DNA of 64,000 bases. Source: Glaciecola amylolytica. GTDB taxonomy: Bacteria > Bacteroidota > Bacteroidia > Flavobacteriales_D > Crocinitomicaceae. The stretch is taken from assembly GCA_003856375.1 (NCBI GenBank), contig CP034120.1:4273501-4337500 (forward strand), read 5' to 3'. The notes below the pieces were generated by a model. It searched no databases and was not told where the DNA came from. It worked only from the letters and a program-made list of their open reading frames with translations. This document shows positions 18,360 through 28,200 of the stretch, piece after piece; the stretch's first letter is position 1; the number at the start of each line of letters is the position of its first letter. Made by a program: the position numbers and the translations under genes.

Positions 18360-20258
18360 TTAACGTTCTGTAGATACCAGATAGGCTGTGTTTACCAAAT
18401 CAAGCAGGTATTTTCCTGCATTGTCAAAAGTTCCTTCAAAACTGTAAGTCAGATTGTAAGTTGTTTTCTGACGGCTTGTTTTTGAAGAAATCACTTCGAT
18501 TTCCCCTTTTTTTCCACGCATGGAAGCAAGTACATTGAATCGGTGATCATTCAGAATAGATTCCGGCAGACGGTTGATCATGTCTCCCAAATTCATATAT
18601 CCGTAAATAGAACCGCTTTTTGCAGCATTTTTAGCCTGTTTCCCGCTCAAAGCGTCAACACCGTAACCATTTGAATGATTCTTCGCCAGATCTTCGTCAT
18701 TGGTGAAAATGAACAATCCGTTTTTGTTGATCATATAAAGCGGAACAGAGTTCAAAATAGCTTCTTCGTAAACCCAGTAATCTCCCATATTTTTGAATTG
18801 GGTCGTGATTCGGGACATGTGCTTCAGAATTTTATTCGGGATATCCGGACGGGCAGTTGTGAAACCTAAAGTAAAGATCGGCATATCTTCTTCCGATTCA
18901 ATCTCTTTTTCTCCGTATTCAAACGTTTCTTCATCATAGAAAAACTCGATTCGCTTTGTTTTCACGCGTTTGATTCCGTTGAAAGTACCGAACATACTTC
19001 CTTTGTAAGTATTGAAAAGCTCATCTGTGTTGATGAAATCATTTAACAATTCGATGGTCAGAACGTTCGCGGAAATACGCGCATTCTTCTCCTCACTCAG
19101 GATCGGCATAATTACCTCATATGCTTTTTCGTAACCTTTTTTCAAGTCGATTTGGTATGTGAAGAAACCGGTATTGTTTTTCGGAATGTATTTCAACACA
19201 TTCTTGTCGAATTTAGCACTGTTCAATTCCTGGTAAATGCTTCCCAATCCTTCACCGTAGTTTGCTTCTACTTTTAGATCAATGGTTTTCTGGTTAAGAA
19301 CAATGTCGCCCAACATGACGTTTCCGGTATACAATTCATTCAAATCGCGGTATAAATCCGGGAACATTGCCTGCAAATAGAAAAGACTGTTGGTGTTTTT
19401 GAAGTTGCGGCTGTTGTCCAGATAGAAAATCGCATCGGACGTATGTGTCAGCTGTGTTGCCAAACGATTGTCGATCGCTTTCAGATTGGTTTTTTTGACG
19501 AACAATTCTTCCGTAATCAAAAACAAACGCTTGCGGGAATATTCGGATTCGATACTATCGCGTAACTCGTAGTAGTTTTTGAACAAATCGTTCATTTCAT
19601 CTACTGCTACAGGAGTTTCCTCCACATCTTCTTCGATAATTTCTTCTACTTCATCTCCGTCTTCGTTCATTGCAGGATCGTCGATGGACATTTCTTCCTC
19701 ATCATAGGTATCCATTTCCTCGTCGTAGTATTCATCTTCCGAAGACCAGGGCAATTCAAATCCTCTGGCAACCCAGATGGAATCTGTGATTTCAGTCAGT
19801 TTTTCCTGATCGGTATCCACACGGATAAGTAAACCTACATTTCCCTGAATCATCAGGTGATTGAAGTAATTGTTGTAGTATTCCGTTCCGGGAACCAAAC
19901 TCTCCTTGCGGTCAAAATCATCGAATACAGTGAAGAGTTTTTCTTTATCCGTAATTCCGAACGTAAATCCGGAGATTTCGAATTCAGGATTCTTTCCGTA
20001 AAAGATATTCATCTTCTGGTTGAAATCAATTCCCGCATCTTTCAGGGTTTTTCCCTGAGTTGATCCGTCAAACAATTCGGATTGCAATTCGGTCATGAAA
20101 TCATAGGAAACCAATTCATCCATGGATACTTTCTGAAGAATGGAAATATTATTCAGACTAAAGACAGTAACTGCATCTTTAGGGATAATATCTTCGGATT
20201 TTTGTCCCCAGGAAATAGCTCCTAAAAGGCTTATCGGAATTAAAATTTTAATCTTCAT
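18360..20258 (-). CDS. Exported protein of unknown function, DUF4836-like
   Basis: 632 residues from ATG 20258, which gives the signal peptide MKIKILIPISLLGAISWGQ; an in-frame upstream ATG at 20300 would add 14 unlikely residues. The mature protein begins EDIIPKDAVTVFSLNN, in the style of DUF4836 proteins. It contains a very acidic low-complexity linker at about 195-240 (many E and D, including EEVEEIIEEDVEE-type runs) and long beta-rich stretches. It is coupled (TAAATG) to the smaller paralogue downstream. Function is unknown; a periplasmic or outer-membrane location is likely. Confidence 0.7.
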   Translation of the reverse strand: MKIKILIPISLLGAISWGQKSEDIIPKDAVTVFSLNNISILQKVSMDELVSYDFMTELQSELFDGSTQGKTLKDAGIDFNQKMNIFYGKNPEFEISGFTFGITDKEKLFTVFDDFDRKESLVPGTEYYNNYFNHLMIQGNVGLLIRVDTDQEKLTEITDSIWVARGFELPWSSEDEYYDEEMDTYDEEEMSIDDPAMNEDGDEVEEIIEEDVEETPVAVDEMNDLFKNYYELRDSIESEYSRKRLFLITEELFVKKTNLKAIDNRLATQLTHTSDAIFYLDNSRNFKNTNSLFYLQAMFPDLYRDLNELYTGNVMLGDIVLNQKTIDLKVEANYGEGLGSIYQELNSAKFDKNVLKYIPKNNTGFFTYQIDLKKGYEKAYEVIMPILSEEKNARISANVLTIELLNDFINTDELFNTYKGSMFGTFNGIKRVKTKRIEFFYDEETFEYGEKEIESEEDMPIFTLGFTTARPDIPNKILKHMSRITTQFKNMGDYWVYEEAILNSVPLYMINKNGLFIFTNDEDLAKNHSNGYGVDALSGKQAKNAAKSGSIYGYMNLGDMINRLPESILNDHRFNVLASMRGKKGEIEVISSKTSRQKTTYNLTYSFEGTFDNAGKYLLDLVNTAYLVSTER

Positions 20259-20392
20259 ATGAGGAATGAATGAACGGATTCTACACGAAAGTAAAATCAT
20301 TTTTTGAATTGATTATGCTATTTCGTTTATCAACCGTTATTTGGTTGATAACTTGTGTTAAAATAAAAAGAAATAAGGTGTTTTCCCGAAAA

Positions 20393-21052
20393 CTAATTGG
20401 AAATTGTAATGGTATTCTTAAGAATTAAGGGATTTGTTGCAACGGAATAAGTGCTTGATTTGATCAAAACTGCAGTTTTAGTTGGGGAAATCTGAGCCTG
20501 ACCGTTATCACATTTTAAGATTGCTTTGTCGAAACGGGAAACCGAAATGTATTTGCCTTCTTTCAGTTTTTCCTGATCTTCTGCTTTGAGTTTGTGAATC
20601 ACACTTTGAAAATTCGGATTGATGCGTGTAAGGGTTTTTCCGTCCCAGGTCAACCAGTTTTCATCAAAGTCCGAATTGTTCTTATCCTTGCTTTCTTCTT
20701 TTACTATTTCGCGGATTCCGTTTTGCAGATCGGCAACATTGTCAAAATCACAGGAAATTTTAAAGATGAAATCGTCGTAATTGGCTTCGACTTTCACGTT
20801 TGAGATTCCTTCTTTTTCTTCCAGTTTGCTTCTGTAAAACTCAATTTTTTCCTTGATTTCAGGAAGTTTCGGAACGCGTTTTCCTTCCACGCTGTCGAGG
20901 GCAAGAATGGAATTAATTCGCACTTTACTGGCGCTCATATTGACGGTGTATTTGTATGTGCCGCTTCCGTCAGCATGAAGAATAATTTCATCAAAGATAT
21001 CTACACAAGAGGACAGTGTAAGGATCAGAAAACCAATTAGAAAAATACGCAT
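20393..21052 (-). CDS. Lipoprotein of unknown function
   Basis: A 219-residue lipoprotein. The signal sequence MRIFLIGFLILTLSSC has a good lipobox (LSSC, Cys16). The mature part begins with VDIFDEIILHADGSGTYKYT, a beta-hairpin opening often seen in small Bacteroidota lipoproteins. It then has a long helical, charged segment and ends TNPLILKNTITISN. It lies 134 bp upstream of the two DUF4836-like genes on the same strand and may belong to the same transcription unit. No enzymatic motif seen. Confidence 0.7.
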   Translation of the reverse strand: MRIFLIGFLILTLSSCVDIFDEIILHADGSGTYKYTVNMSASKVRINSILALDSVEGKRVPKLPEIKEKIEFYRSKLEEKEGISNVKVEANYDDFIFKISCDFDNVADLQNGIREIVKEESKDKNNSDFDENWLTWDGKTLTRINPNFQSVIHKLKAEDQEKLKEGKYISVSRFDKAILKCDNGQAQISPTKTAVLIKSSTYSVATNPLILKNTITISN

Positions 21053-21121
21053 AAGTCAATTTCAAGTACAAAAATACGGAACTACCCGAATCAAAAACAG
21101 TACCAGAACAATATTTATTTT

Positions 21122-22015
21122 CTATTGGAAGAAATAACTTTGGTTTTCAGTGACGGTAAAAGTGGCTTTCCGACCGCAGATAAAGGCTCTGTTGTCGGGA
21201 ATATGACCAACCGGAGCTTGGAATGCTATTGGAAAAGAGCGGAACTGCGTGTGCTCCGAGATCAATTCTTCCATTGTCCATTCGGTTGCTTTGGCCGTGT
21301 CTTTTAGTTCGGTCATTCCTCCGATAATCAATCCTGAAATCCGGTCGAAAACACCTGCCAGTTTGAAGGCGCTTAACATTCTGTCGATATGATACATCTG
21401 CTCTCCCAGATCTTCGATAAATAAAATGGCGTTTTCATAATCCGGGGAATAGGGTGTTCCGAGTAAGGAATAAAGAATAGACAAATTTCCGCCAACAACT
21501 GTTCCTTCAGCCATTCCGGGTTTATTCGACGGATGTGCTTCCCAGATGTATTCATTCTCTGTTCCGCTCAAAACATGCATCATGGATTCCAACGATTCCG
21601 GAGAGTTTTCCTGAAAATTAAGCGGCATAGTCGTATGAGCGGTTTCGATTCCCAATCGTAGTCCCAGGCAGTTAAAATTGGTGATGTCGGAAAAACCCAG
21701 AATCCATTTTGGTTCGCGGAGCAGATTTGCCCAGTTCACCAGGTCGAACAAACGAATGGTTCCGTAACCACCGCGATTGCAAACAATGGCTTTTACATCC
21801 GGATGATCAATCGCCCATTGCAGATCGCCGGCTCTTTGTTGATCGGTTCCTGAAAAATAACGGAATTCACCCGAAGCATTCGGACTTACCAACACAACAA
21901 ATCCTTGCTTTTCGAAATACGCTTTGGCAAAATCAATGTAAGAAGCATCAATTGCTTTTGCGGGAGAAACCAATGCAATTGTATCGCCGGGAACCAATTT
22001 TGGAGGACAAATCAT
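21122..22015 (-). CDS. ldcA: Muramoyltetrapeptide carboxypeptidase (LD-carboxypeptidase, S66)
   Basis: A 297-residue cytoplasmic serine peptidase that removes the terminal D-Ala from murein tetrapeptides during cell-wall recycling. Family landmarks are LVPGDTIALVSPA at the N-terminus, NRGGYGTIRLFD (about 80-91), nucleophile S109 in GFSDITNF, the catalytic Glu in LFIEDLGEQMYHIDRML, and the catalytic His in APVGHIPDN. Length matches the family. It has no obvious operon partner: the anti-sigma gene upstream ends 109 bp away across a repeat. Confidence 0.92.
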   Translation of the reverse strand: MICPPKLVPGDTIALVSPAKAIDASYIDFAKAYFEKQGFVVLVSPNASGEFRYFSGTDQQRAGDLQWAIDHPDVKAIVCNRGGYGTIRLFDLVNWANLLREPKWILGFSDITNFNCLGLRLGIETAHTTMPLNFQENSPESLESMMHVLSGTENEYIWEAHPSNKPGMAEGTVVGGNLSILYSLLGTPYSPDYENAILFIEDLGEQMYHIDRMLSAFKLAGVFDRISGLIIGGMTELKDTAKATEWTMEELISEHTQFRSFPIAFQAPVGHIPDNRAFICGRKATFTVTENQSYFFQ

Positions 22016-22026
22016 GACCTAAAGGT

Positions 22027-22126
22027 AATTCAAAATGGAGAATGTAAAATTGAAAAGTTAAAAGCAAAAGGATAAATCGAAGGAAAATTTTGTTTTTTTT
22101 CGATTCTCAATTTTACGTTTTGAATT
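22027..22126. repeat. Intergenic repeat family 2, inverted pair
   Basis: Left part AATTCAAAATGGAGAATGTA plus AAATTGAAAAGTTAAAAG (22027-22064). The right part (22101-22126), read on the minus strand, is AATTCAAAACGTAAAATTGA GAATCG: the same words inverted. The right arm abuts the stop codon of the anti-sigma gene. Same family as 11309-11397. Confidence 0.55.
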
Positions 22127-23006
22127 AACCATTGATCGGTCCCATCACCACCATTTTTTCCATAGTTGGCGTTGGGCTTCCGCCCATTTTTTCAAGCGTA
22201 ATGGCAAATGCGGTAATGTTCTGAGCATTTACATCAAATGGTTCGGTCATTTGCTCCACTTCATCGTAATTGAAAAGACCAACCGAAACCGGCTTTCCGT
22301 CTGCAATTACCCAAAGTTGATATTGCATGTTTGCCGGTGGCGGAGTGATTTTTTCTGCATGCATCACCGCTTTTTTCATGTCTGTGCTCCACATCACTTT
22401 TACGGTGGCATTCGGTTCCATAGCTGTTCCGGTCATCATAACCGTGCGGGTGCTTTGATTGGCCAATACTTCCTGAACTTGCTGCAAATGGTCTTTTTCC
22501 AGAATCATTGCCTGTAAAACCTGATCATTTTTCAAACGGTCTTTTTCCGAAGAAGCTAAAGCTGAATCCAGACGTTTTGCTTCGCGATTCGATACAAACC
22601 AAAGTCCTCCGATTCCGATCGTTAAAATCAACGAGGCTGCAGCCATCATTTTCCACATCGGACTCACTCCTTTGATTTCCTGAGCTGTATTCATCGGGAT
22701 AATCTTCGCTTGCTGCTTTGTTTCATGATTTGAGTTGGCACTTTCCGGCTTTTCCTGCGGAATTTGAGCAATTGCTTCTAAGATCGAATTGCGAACAGCA
22801 GGATTCGGAGCTTGCGCGTTTTCAAGCATCATTTCTTCACAACGCTTTTGAACACGAACAAATTCCTCCCGGATTTCCGGATAGATTTTGGAAAGACACG
22901 CCACTTCCTGCATTTCCTGTGGGGAAGCAAGACCGAGTGTTACCGACTCCAAAATTCCTGACGCTATGTATTCGTTTATATCCACAATATCAATAATGTA
23001 AACCAT
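22125..23006 (-). CDS. Anti-sigma factor, RskA/anti-sigma-K type
   Basis: A 293-residue single-pass membrane protein. The N-terminal cytosolic part (about 1-110; YIASGILESVTLGLASPQE and YPEIREEF) resembles the zinc-less anti-sigma domain. A TM helix lies at about 118-138 (MAAASLILTIGIGGLWFV), then a coiled segment, and a periplasmic RskA-type C-terminal domain (QYQLWVIADGKPVSVGLF; AFAITLEKMGGSPTPT). It should sequester the ECF sigma factor encoded just upstream, whose gene overlaps this one by 31 bp, a strong sign of coupled expression. The start at 23006 is the first ATG in frame. Confidence 0.87.
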   Translation of the reverse strand: MVYIIDIVDINEYIASGILESVTLGLASPQEMQEVACLSKIYPEIREEFVRVQKRCEEMMLENAQAPNPAVRNSILEAIAQIPQEKPESANSNHETKQQAKIIPMNTAQEIKGVSPMWKMMAAASLILTIGIGGLWFVSNREAKRLDSALASSEKDRLKNDQVLQAMILEKDHLQQVQEVLANQSTRTVMMTGTAMEPNATVKVMWSTDMKKAVMHAEKITPPPANMQYQLWVIADGKPVSVGLFNYDEVEQMTEPFDVNAQNITAFAITLEKMGGSPTPTMEKMVVMGPING

Positions 23007-23530
23007 TTTCTCAACTCCATCATGGCCATCCGCGAGCGGGTTTTCACAGTTCCGAGCGGCAAATCAAGCTCGTCTGCTACTTCTTGCTGCGTATACCCTC
23101 TGAAGTATAAGTATTCAATCATTGTCTGTTGTTCTGCAGGAAGGCGGTCCACCAATTGTTTCAATCCGATGGTTCCAACATTCTGCTGAACTGTTACAGA
23201 GCTATTTACGCTTGTTTCCAGAATTTGGATTTCGGACTTGGCTTCTTTTTTCAGTTTTCTCAGTGCATCGATAGACGTATTGCGTGCTATATTGAGCATC
23301 CAGGTAAAAAAACTGCCTTTGGTATCATCATACATCTGAATGTTTTTCCAGACTTTGATGAACGTGTCCTGAAGGACGTCCTGAGCAATGTCTTCATCAT
23401 TGATAAATCGGGCAATAACGCCATTGATTGCGCCACAGTACCGATCATAGACTTCGCCGAAAGCATTTTGGTTTCCGGCTTTTACCTTGTGAACGAGGTC
23501 ATTAATTTCTATGCTATTCAATGAATCCAA
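22976..23530 (-). CDS. ECF-type RNA polymerase sigma factor (sigma-70 family)
   Basis: A 184-residue two-domain sigma factor. Region 2 includes AFGEVYDRYCGAINGVIARF, DEDIAQDVLQDTFIKVWKN and SFFTWMLNIARNTSIDALR. Region 4 carries the helix-turn-helix YTQQEVADELDLPLGTVKTR. It is paired with the overlapping anti-sigma gene. There is no in-frame ATG at the 5' end: the best starts are TTG at 23530 or TTG at 23521. A TACATTCG box on the minus strand (23543-23536) would put the transcript start almost on the first codon, so the mRNA may be leaderless or begin at the second TTG. Confidence 0.9.
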   Translation of the reverse strand: MDSLNSIEINDLVHKVKAGNQNAFGEVYDRYCGAINGVIARFINDEDIAQDVLQDTFIKVWKNIQMYDDTKGSFFTWMLNIARNTSIDALRKLKKEAKSEIQILETSVNSSVTVQQNVGTIGLKQLVDRLPAEQQTMIEYLYFRGYTQQEVADELDLPLGTVKTRSRMAMMELRKWFTLLILWI

Positions 23531-23580
23531 CGAAACGAATGTAGCGAAATAATTTTAGAATGAGAATGCTGAAAACAGAA

Positions 23581-25059
23581 TTAACTAACACTTCTGTATT
23601 TTAAAACCGGCCCGAATGCAAATCCTGTCAAAGTAGCGGCAATAAGTTTCTGGTATTCTAAAAATCCGGATAAAGAACCAATTATAAGTGCAAAAACCAG
23701 AAATGAAATTCCAATAAATTTCCAGGAAGAAAACCCAATCCGGCGCTGAAATCCAGTGAAGAGGTAGTAAGCTGAATAACCGAATGTAAAAACTGTCAGG
23801 CCGCAGTTTAGCGATGGGCTGAAGAAAGCAGCACTTAGACCTCCGGTAATGAGTATGCAAAAGCTGAATAGCGCAAACCCGGCAGATGAGGTATTTTTTT
23901 CAATGCTATAGGCAATAACTGCGAAAGCCATTACATCTGTTATTCGTAATATCAGTTGGATATTTACAAAAGGATAGGTAAAGAGACGATACCATTCTCC
24001 GGTTTTCCAAACAGAGTTTGAAACAGCCCAGTGAAAAACATAGGGCTCTTGCTTTACCGTAAAAATATTAGGGTCATGCGCAATTTCAACGAAAAAGAAG
24101 ATCAATATCAGGGTAAGTAAAAAGGCTGTTACAGGAGTTTCCCGGATGTGGGCCAGCGTTTCAGCCAAAAAGGAAATGTCAAGCATTCCAGTCTGATGCA
24201 ACTCATACGAACTAACATTTCTTCTGAAAAGACAAAAAATAAAAAAGTAGATGATGTTCAGCGAAACGGCGATACCCAGAAGCCATTGATGTGCTGTATT
24301 AAGTCCAGGCTGAAAGGAAGATTCCAGTTTGAAAATTTTCTTCGGAACAGGGCCTTTGTAATCAACATCTTCCAGTGTTTTGTGAGCATATTCCAGATCT
24401 TCGGATTGTTCCAGAGGGATGAGGTATCTTGTTCCCGGACTTAGATTTAATGTGTTGTTGACTTCGGTCATACAATCTTCGTGTACCTTATTGAATACCC
24501 GGCCTTTTTCTGAATCGCTTTCGTCGGTATCGATCATTTCAGATTCCGAAAACAGAATCCAGAGATCTTCTTTTTCAAAATTCACCAGCGCATAAGACAG
24601 AAAATCCACTTTTGGATTTTTTCCGGAAGTATATTCATAGAAATCTCCCAAATAGGTCATCGTTGCCTGCGGAATCGGTCCGGTATATTTCCAAACGGTG
24701 TTTTTTGCAGAGAAATCAATTTCAGAGAAATCGTGTATTTCCTGCTGATTCATTTTCAGGTTCTCGTATGCGATCTGAAAGGCAACAGCGGGAAACGTAA
24801 TGAATACGATTGCAAAAAGAGCAAACACGTAGTTGTTTTCGTAGCGTTTGTTGAAGAATAACTTCAAGCGATGGTGAATGATCAGAAAATAGGCGCTGAT
24901 TCCCAGAAACAAGGGAATCCAACCGATCAAAATTCCATGATTGATATCAAGCTCTGTTTTGTTTAATAACCAGCTGATCAGAAAACTGATAAAAAGCACG
25001 ACTGCTGACGCAAGTAAGGTCGGAACAAGTAAAAAAAGAAGTGCTTTTTTGAATTTCAT
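23581..25059 (-). CDS. Rhomboid-like polytopic membrane protein, probably catalytically inactive
   Basis: A 492-residue membrane protein. It has three N-terminal TM segments (to about residue 100), a soluble middle (about 110-260) and at least six C-terminal TM segments. The C-terminal part reads like a rhomboid core: GEWYRLFTYPFVNIQLILRI corresponds to the W-R-x-x-T-x-x-F opening, then TGGLSAAFF and SLNCGLTVFTFGYSAYYLFT where GxSG should be. There is no G-x-S-G serine and no histidine in the last helix (KLIAATLTGFAFG), so the Ser-His dyad appears to be lost. A TAGCTTTG promoter box lies at 25079-25086. Either a pseudo-rhomboid or an unrelated membrane protein with a similar pattern. Confidence 0.6.
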   Translation of the reverse strand: MKFKKALLFLLVPTLLASAVVLFISFLISWLLNKTELDINHGILIGWIPLFLGISAYFLIIHHRLKLFFNKRYENNYVFALFAIVFITFPAVAFQIAYENLKMNQQEIHDFSEIDFSAKNTVWKYTGPIPQATMTYLGDFYEYTSGKNPKVDFLSYALVNFEKEDLWILFSESEMIDTDESDSEKGRVFNKVHEDCMTEVNNTLNLSPGTRYLIPLEQSEDLEYAHKTLEDVDYKGPVPKKIFKLESSFQPGLNTAHQWLLGIAVSLNIIYFFIFCLFRRNVSSYELHQTGMLDISFLAETLAHIRETPVTAFLLTLILIFFFVEIAHDPNIFTVKQEPYVFHWAVSNSVWKTGEWYRLFTYPFVNIQLILRITDVMAFAVIAYSIEKNTSSAGFALFSFCILITGGLSAAFFSPSLNCGLTVFTFGYSAYYLFTGFQRRIGFSSWKFIGISFLVFALIIGSLSGFLEYQKLIAATLTGFAFGPVLKYRSVS

Positions 25060-25078
25060 GAAACAGGACTTAGGATCA

Positions 25079-25086
25079 CAAAGCTA
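25079..25086 (-). promoter_or_regulatory. -7 promoter box of the rhomboid-like gene
   Basis: On the minus strand TAGCTTTG fits TAnnTTTG exactly, 20 bases before the ATG at 25059. Confidence 0.5.
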
Positions 25087-25180
25087 ATCTTTAATTGAAA
25101 GATAAAAAACGATCTGTATATTACCCATAAGTGCTTGCAAGAACAAAGTATTAATGTCCTGAATTCAGTCAATAAATTAG

Positions 25181-25188
25181 TACCTTTG
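25181..25188 (+). promoter_or_regulatory. -7 promoter box of ileS
   Basis: TACCTTTG, exact TAnnTTTG match, 40 bp before the ileS ATG, implying a leader of about 35 nt. No leader peptide or T-box-like structure was seen in it. Confidence 0.6.
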
Positions 25189-25227
25189 CATTTGTTTTGA
25201 AATTCCCTTTTAATTGATTTAAGGTTT

Positions 25228-28200
25228 ATGAGTCAGAAGTATAGCGAGTATTCAGGATTGAATTTGCCGAATGTAGCGCAAGCAGTTCTTGAAAAGTGGA
25301 AAAATGAGCGTGTTTTTGAAGCTTCCATCACTTCACGTGAAGGAGCGGAGCCGTTTGTTTTCTTTGAAGGTCCTCCATCTGCGAATGGATTACCAGGTAT
25401 TCACCACGTAATGGCTCGTTCGATTAAAGATATTTTTTGCCGTTACCAAACCTTAAAAGGAAAACAAGTGAAGCGTAAAGCCGGATGGGATACGCATGGC
25501 TTGCCTGTGGAATTAGGTGTTGAAAAAGAACTTGGAATTACAAAAGAAGATATCGGGAAGAAAATCTCTGTTGATGATTACAACAAAGCATGTCGTGAAG
25601 CGGTAATGCGTTACACGGACATTTGGAATCGTTTGACGGAACAAATGGGATATTGGGTGGATATGGAAAATCCATATATCACATACGACCCGAAATACAT
25701 GGAATCTGTTTGGTGGCTGCTTGGACAATTGTATAACAAAGATTTGTTGTATAAGGGTTATACGATTCAGCCATATTCTCCTGCAGCAGGAACAGGACTT
25801 TCCTCTCACGAATTGAATATGCCGGGTTGTTACCGAGATGTGAAAGACACGACGGTAGTTGCGCAGTTTAAAATTGCTGACGGATCCAATTCCCCCTTTG
25901 GAGGAGGAAAATTTTCTGAAAATTCTTTCTTCCTGGCTTGGACTACCACGCCATGGACGCTTTCTTCCAACACGGCATTGTGTGTCGGACCAAACATTGA
26001 ATACGTTTTGGTTTCAACATTCAACCCGTATACGCATGAAGCTGTTCAGGTTGTTTTGGCAAAAGACTTGGTGAAGAGCCATTTCGGGAAAGGATTTGTT
26101 GAAGCTGAAGATGCTTCTGCTTTGAATAATTACGATCAATCAGGAAAGAACATTCCGTTTATGGTTTTGGGTTCTTGTAAAGGTTCTGACTTGGTCGGAA
26201 TCCGTTACGAGCAACTTTTGAAAGGTGCTTTACCGCATGAACATGCAGATCAGGCGTTCCGGGTAATCTCCGGAGATTTCGTAACCACTTCAGACGGTAC
26301 GGGAATTGTGCATATCGCTCCGACTTTCGGTGCAGATGATGCGCGTGTTGCCACAGAATCAGGTGTTCCTGCAATGCTTGTTCTGGATGATAAAGGAAAT
26401 CCGGTTCCATTAGTGGATTTGCGTGGTCGTTTCCGCATGGAAGTTTCGGATGCAGTTTTCGGTTTGGGAGGAGAATTCGTGAAAGCAGATTACCTCACTG
26501 AAGCTGAAAAGCAAACTGAATTGGAGAAGCAGAAAGAAAATCTGAAATCCATTATTCCGGATCTGAAAGCATACATGTCCGTGGATGAGCGTATTGCTTT
26601 GAAACTGAAAATCGAGAACAGAGCATTTAAAATTGAGAAATACGAACACAGTTATCCGCATTGCTGGAGAACTGATAAACCGGTCTTGTACTATCCGTTG
26701 GATTCCTGGTTTATCAAAGTGACCAACGTGAAGGAGCGCATGATCGAATTGAATAATACGATCAACTGGAAACCCGCTTCAACAGGAAGCGGACGTTTCG
26801 GAGAATGGTTGAAAAATGCGAACGACTGGAACTTGTCGCGTTCCCGTTATTGGGGAATTCCGATCCCGATCTGGTCTACGGAAGATGGTGACGAACGCAT
26901 TTGCATTTCTTCTGTTGAACAATTGAAAGCAGAATGCGATAAAGCGGTTTCGGCAGGTTTGATGACTGAAAACCCGTTGAAAGTATTTGTTCCGAACGAT
27001 TTTTCGAAAGAAAACTACAATCAGATTGATTTACATAAAAACTATGTAGACGAGATCGTTTTGGTTTCTGCTTCCGGGAAACCGATGAAGCGTGAAAGCG
27101 ATTTGATCGACGTTTGGTTTGATTCCGGTGCGATGCCTTATGCACAATGGCATTATCCGTTTGAGAACAAAGAATTGATCGATAACAACAAATCTTATCC
27201 GGCTGATTTCATTGCAGAAGGAGTGGATCAAACCCGTGGATGGTTCTATACTTTGCATGCAATTGCTACGATGTGTTTTGATTCGGTTGCTTACAAGAAT
27301 GTGATTTCAAACGGCCTGGTTCTGGATAAGAACGGTTTGAAAATGTCGAAAAGCAAAGGAAATACGGTTGATCCGTTTGAGACATTGTCAAAATACGGAC
27401 CGGATGCAACGCGCTGGTATATGGTTACCAATGCGCAGCCTTGGGACAACCTGAAATTCGACGTTGACGGAATTACGGAAGTTCAGCGCAAGTTCTTCGG
27501 AACGCTTTACAACACGTATTCGTTCTTTGCCTTGTATGCAAATATCGATGGATTCTCTTATGCTGAAGCAGAAATTGCTTTGGAAGAGCGTCCGGAAATT
27601 GATAGATGGATTTTGTCGAAATTGAATTCCCTGATTGCGCAGGTGGATGAAGCTTATACTTCTTTCGAACCTACAAAAGCAGGGCGTTTGATCCAGGATT
27701 TCGTTTCCGATCAGTTATCAAACTGGTATGTGCGTCTTTGCCGCAGACGTTTCTGGAAAGGTGATTACACGACAGATAAAATCTCTGCTTACCAGACCTT
27801 GTATACCTGTTTGGAAGCAGTTGCAATCATGGGTTCACCAATTGCGCCGTTCTATTTGGATCAGTTATTCTCCGATCTGAATGCGATTTCAGGCCGACAT
27901 TCTGTGAATTCGGTGCATTTGGCTTTGTTCCCGAAATCAGACGCTGCTTTGATTGATTTGGAACTGGAAGCACAGATGGAGATTGCTCAGAATGTGTCTT
28001 CGTTGGTTTTGGCTTTGCGTAAAAAAGAGAAAATCCGTGTGAGACAACCTTTGCAAAAGATCATGGTTCCGGTATTGGATGAGCATTTTTCGAAAAATAT
28101 TCAGCATGTTCAGGACTTGATCTTGTCGGAAGTGAATGTGAAAGAACTGGAGCTTCTGGATGCATCAAATAATGTGTTTGTGAAATCCATCAAACCGAAT

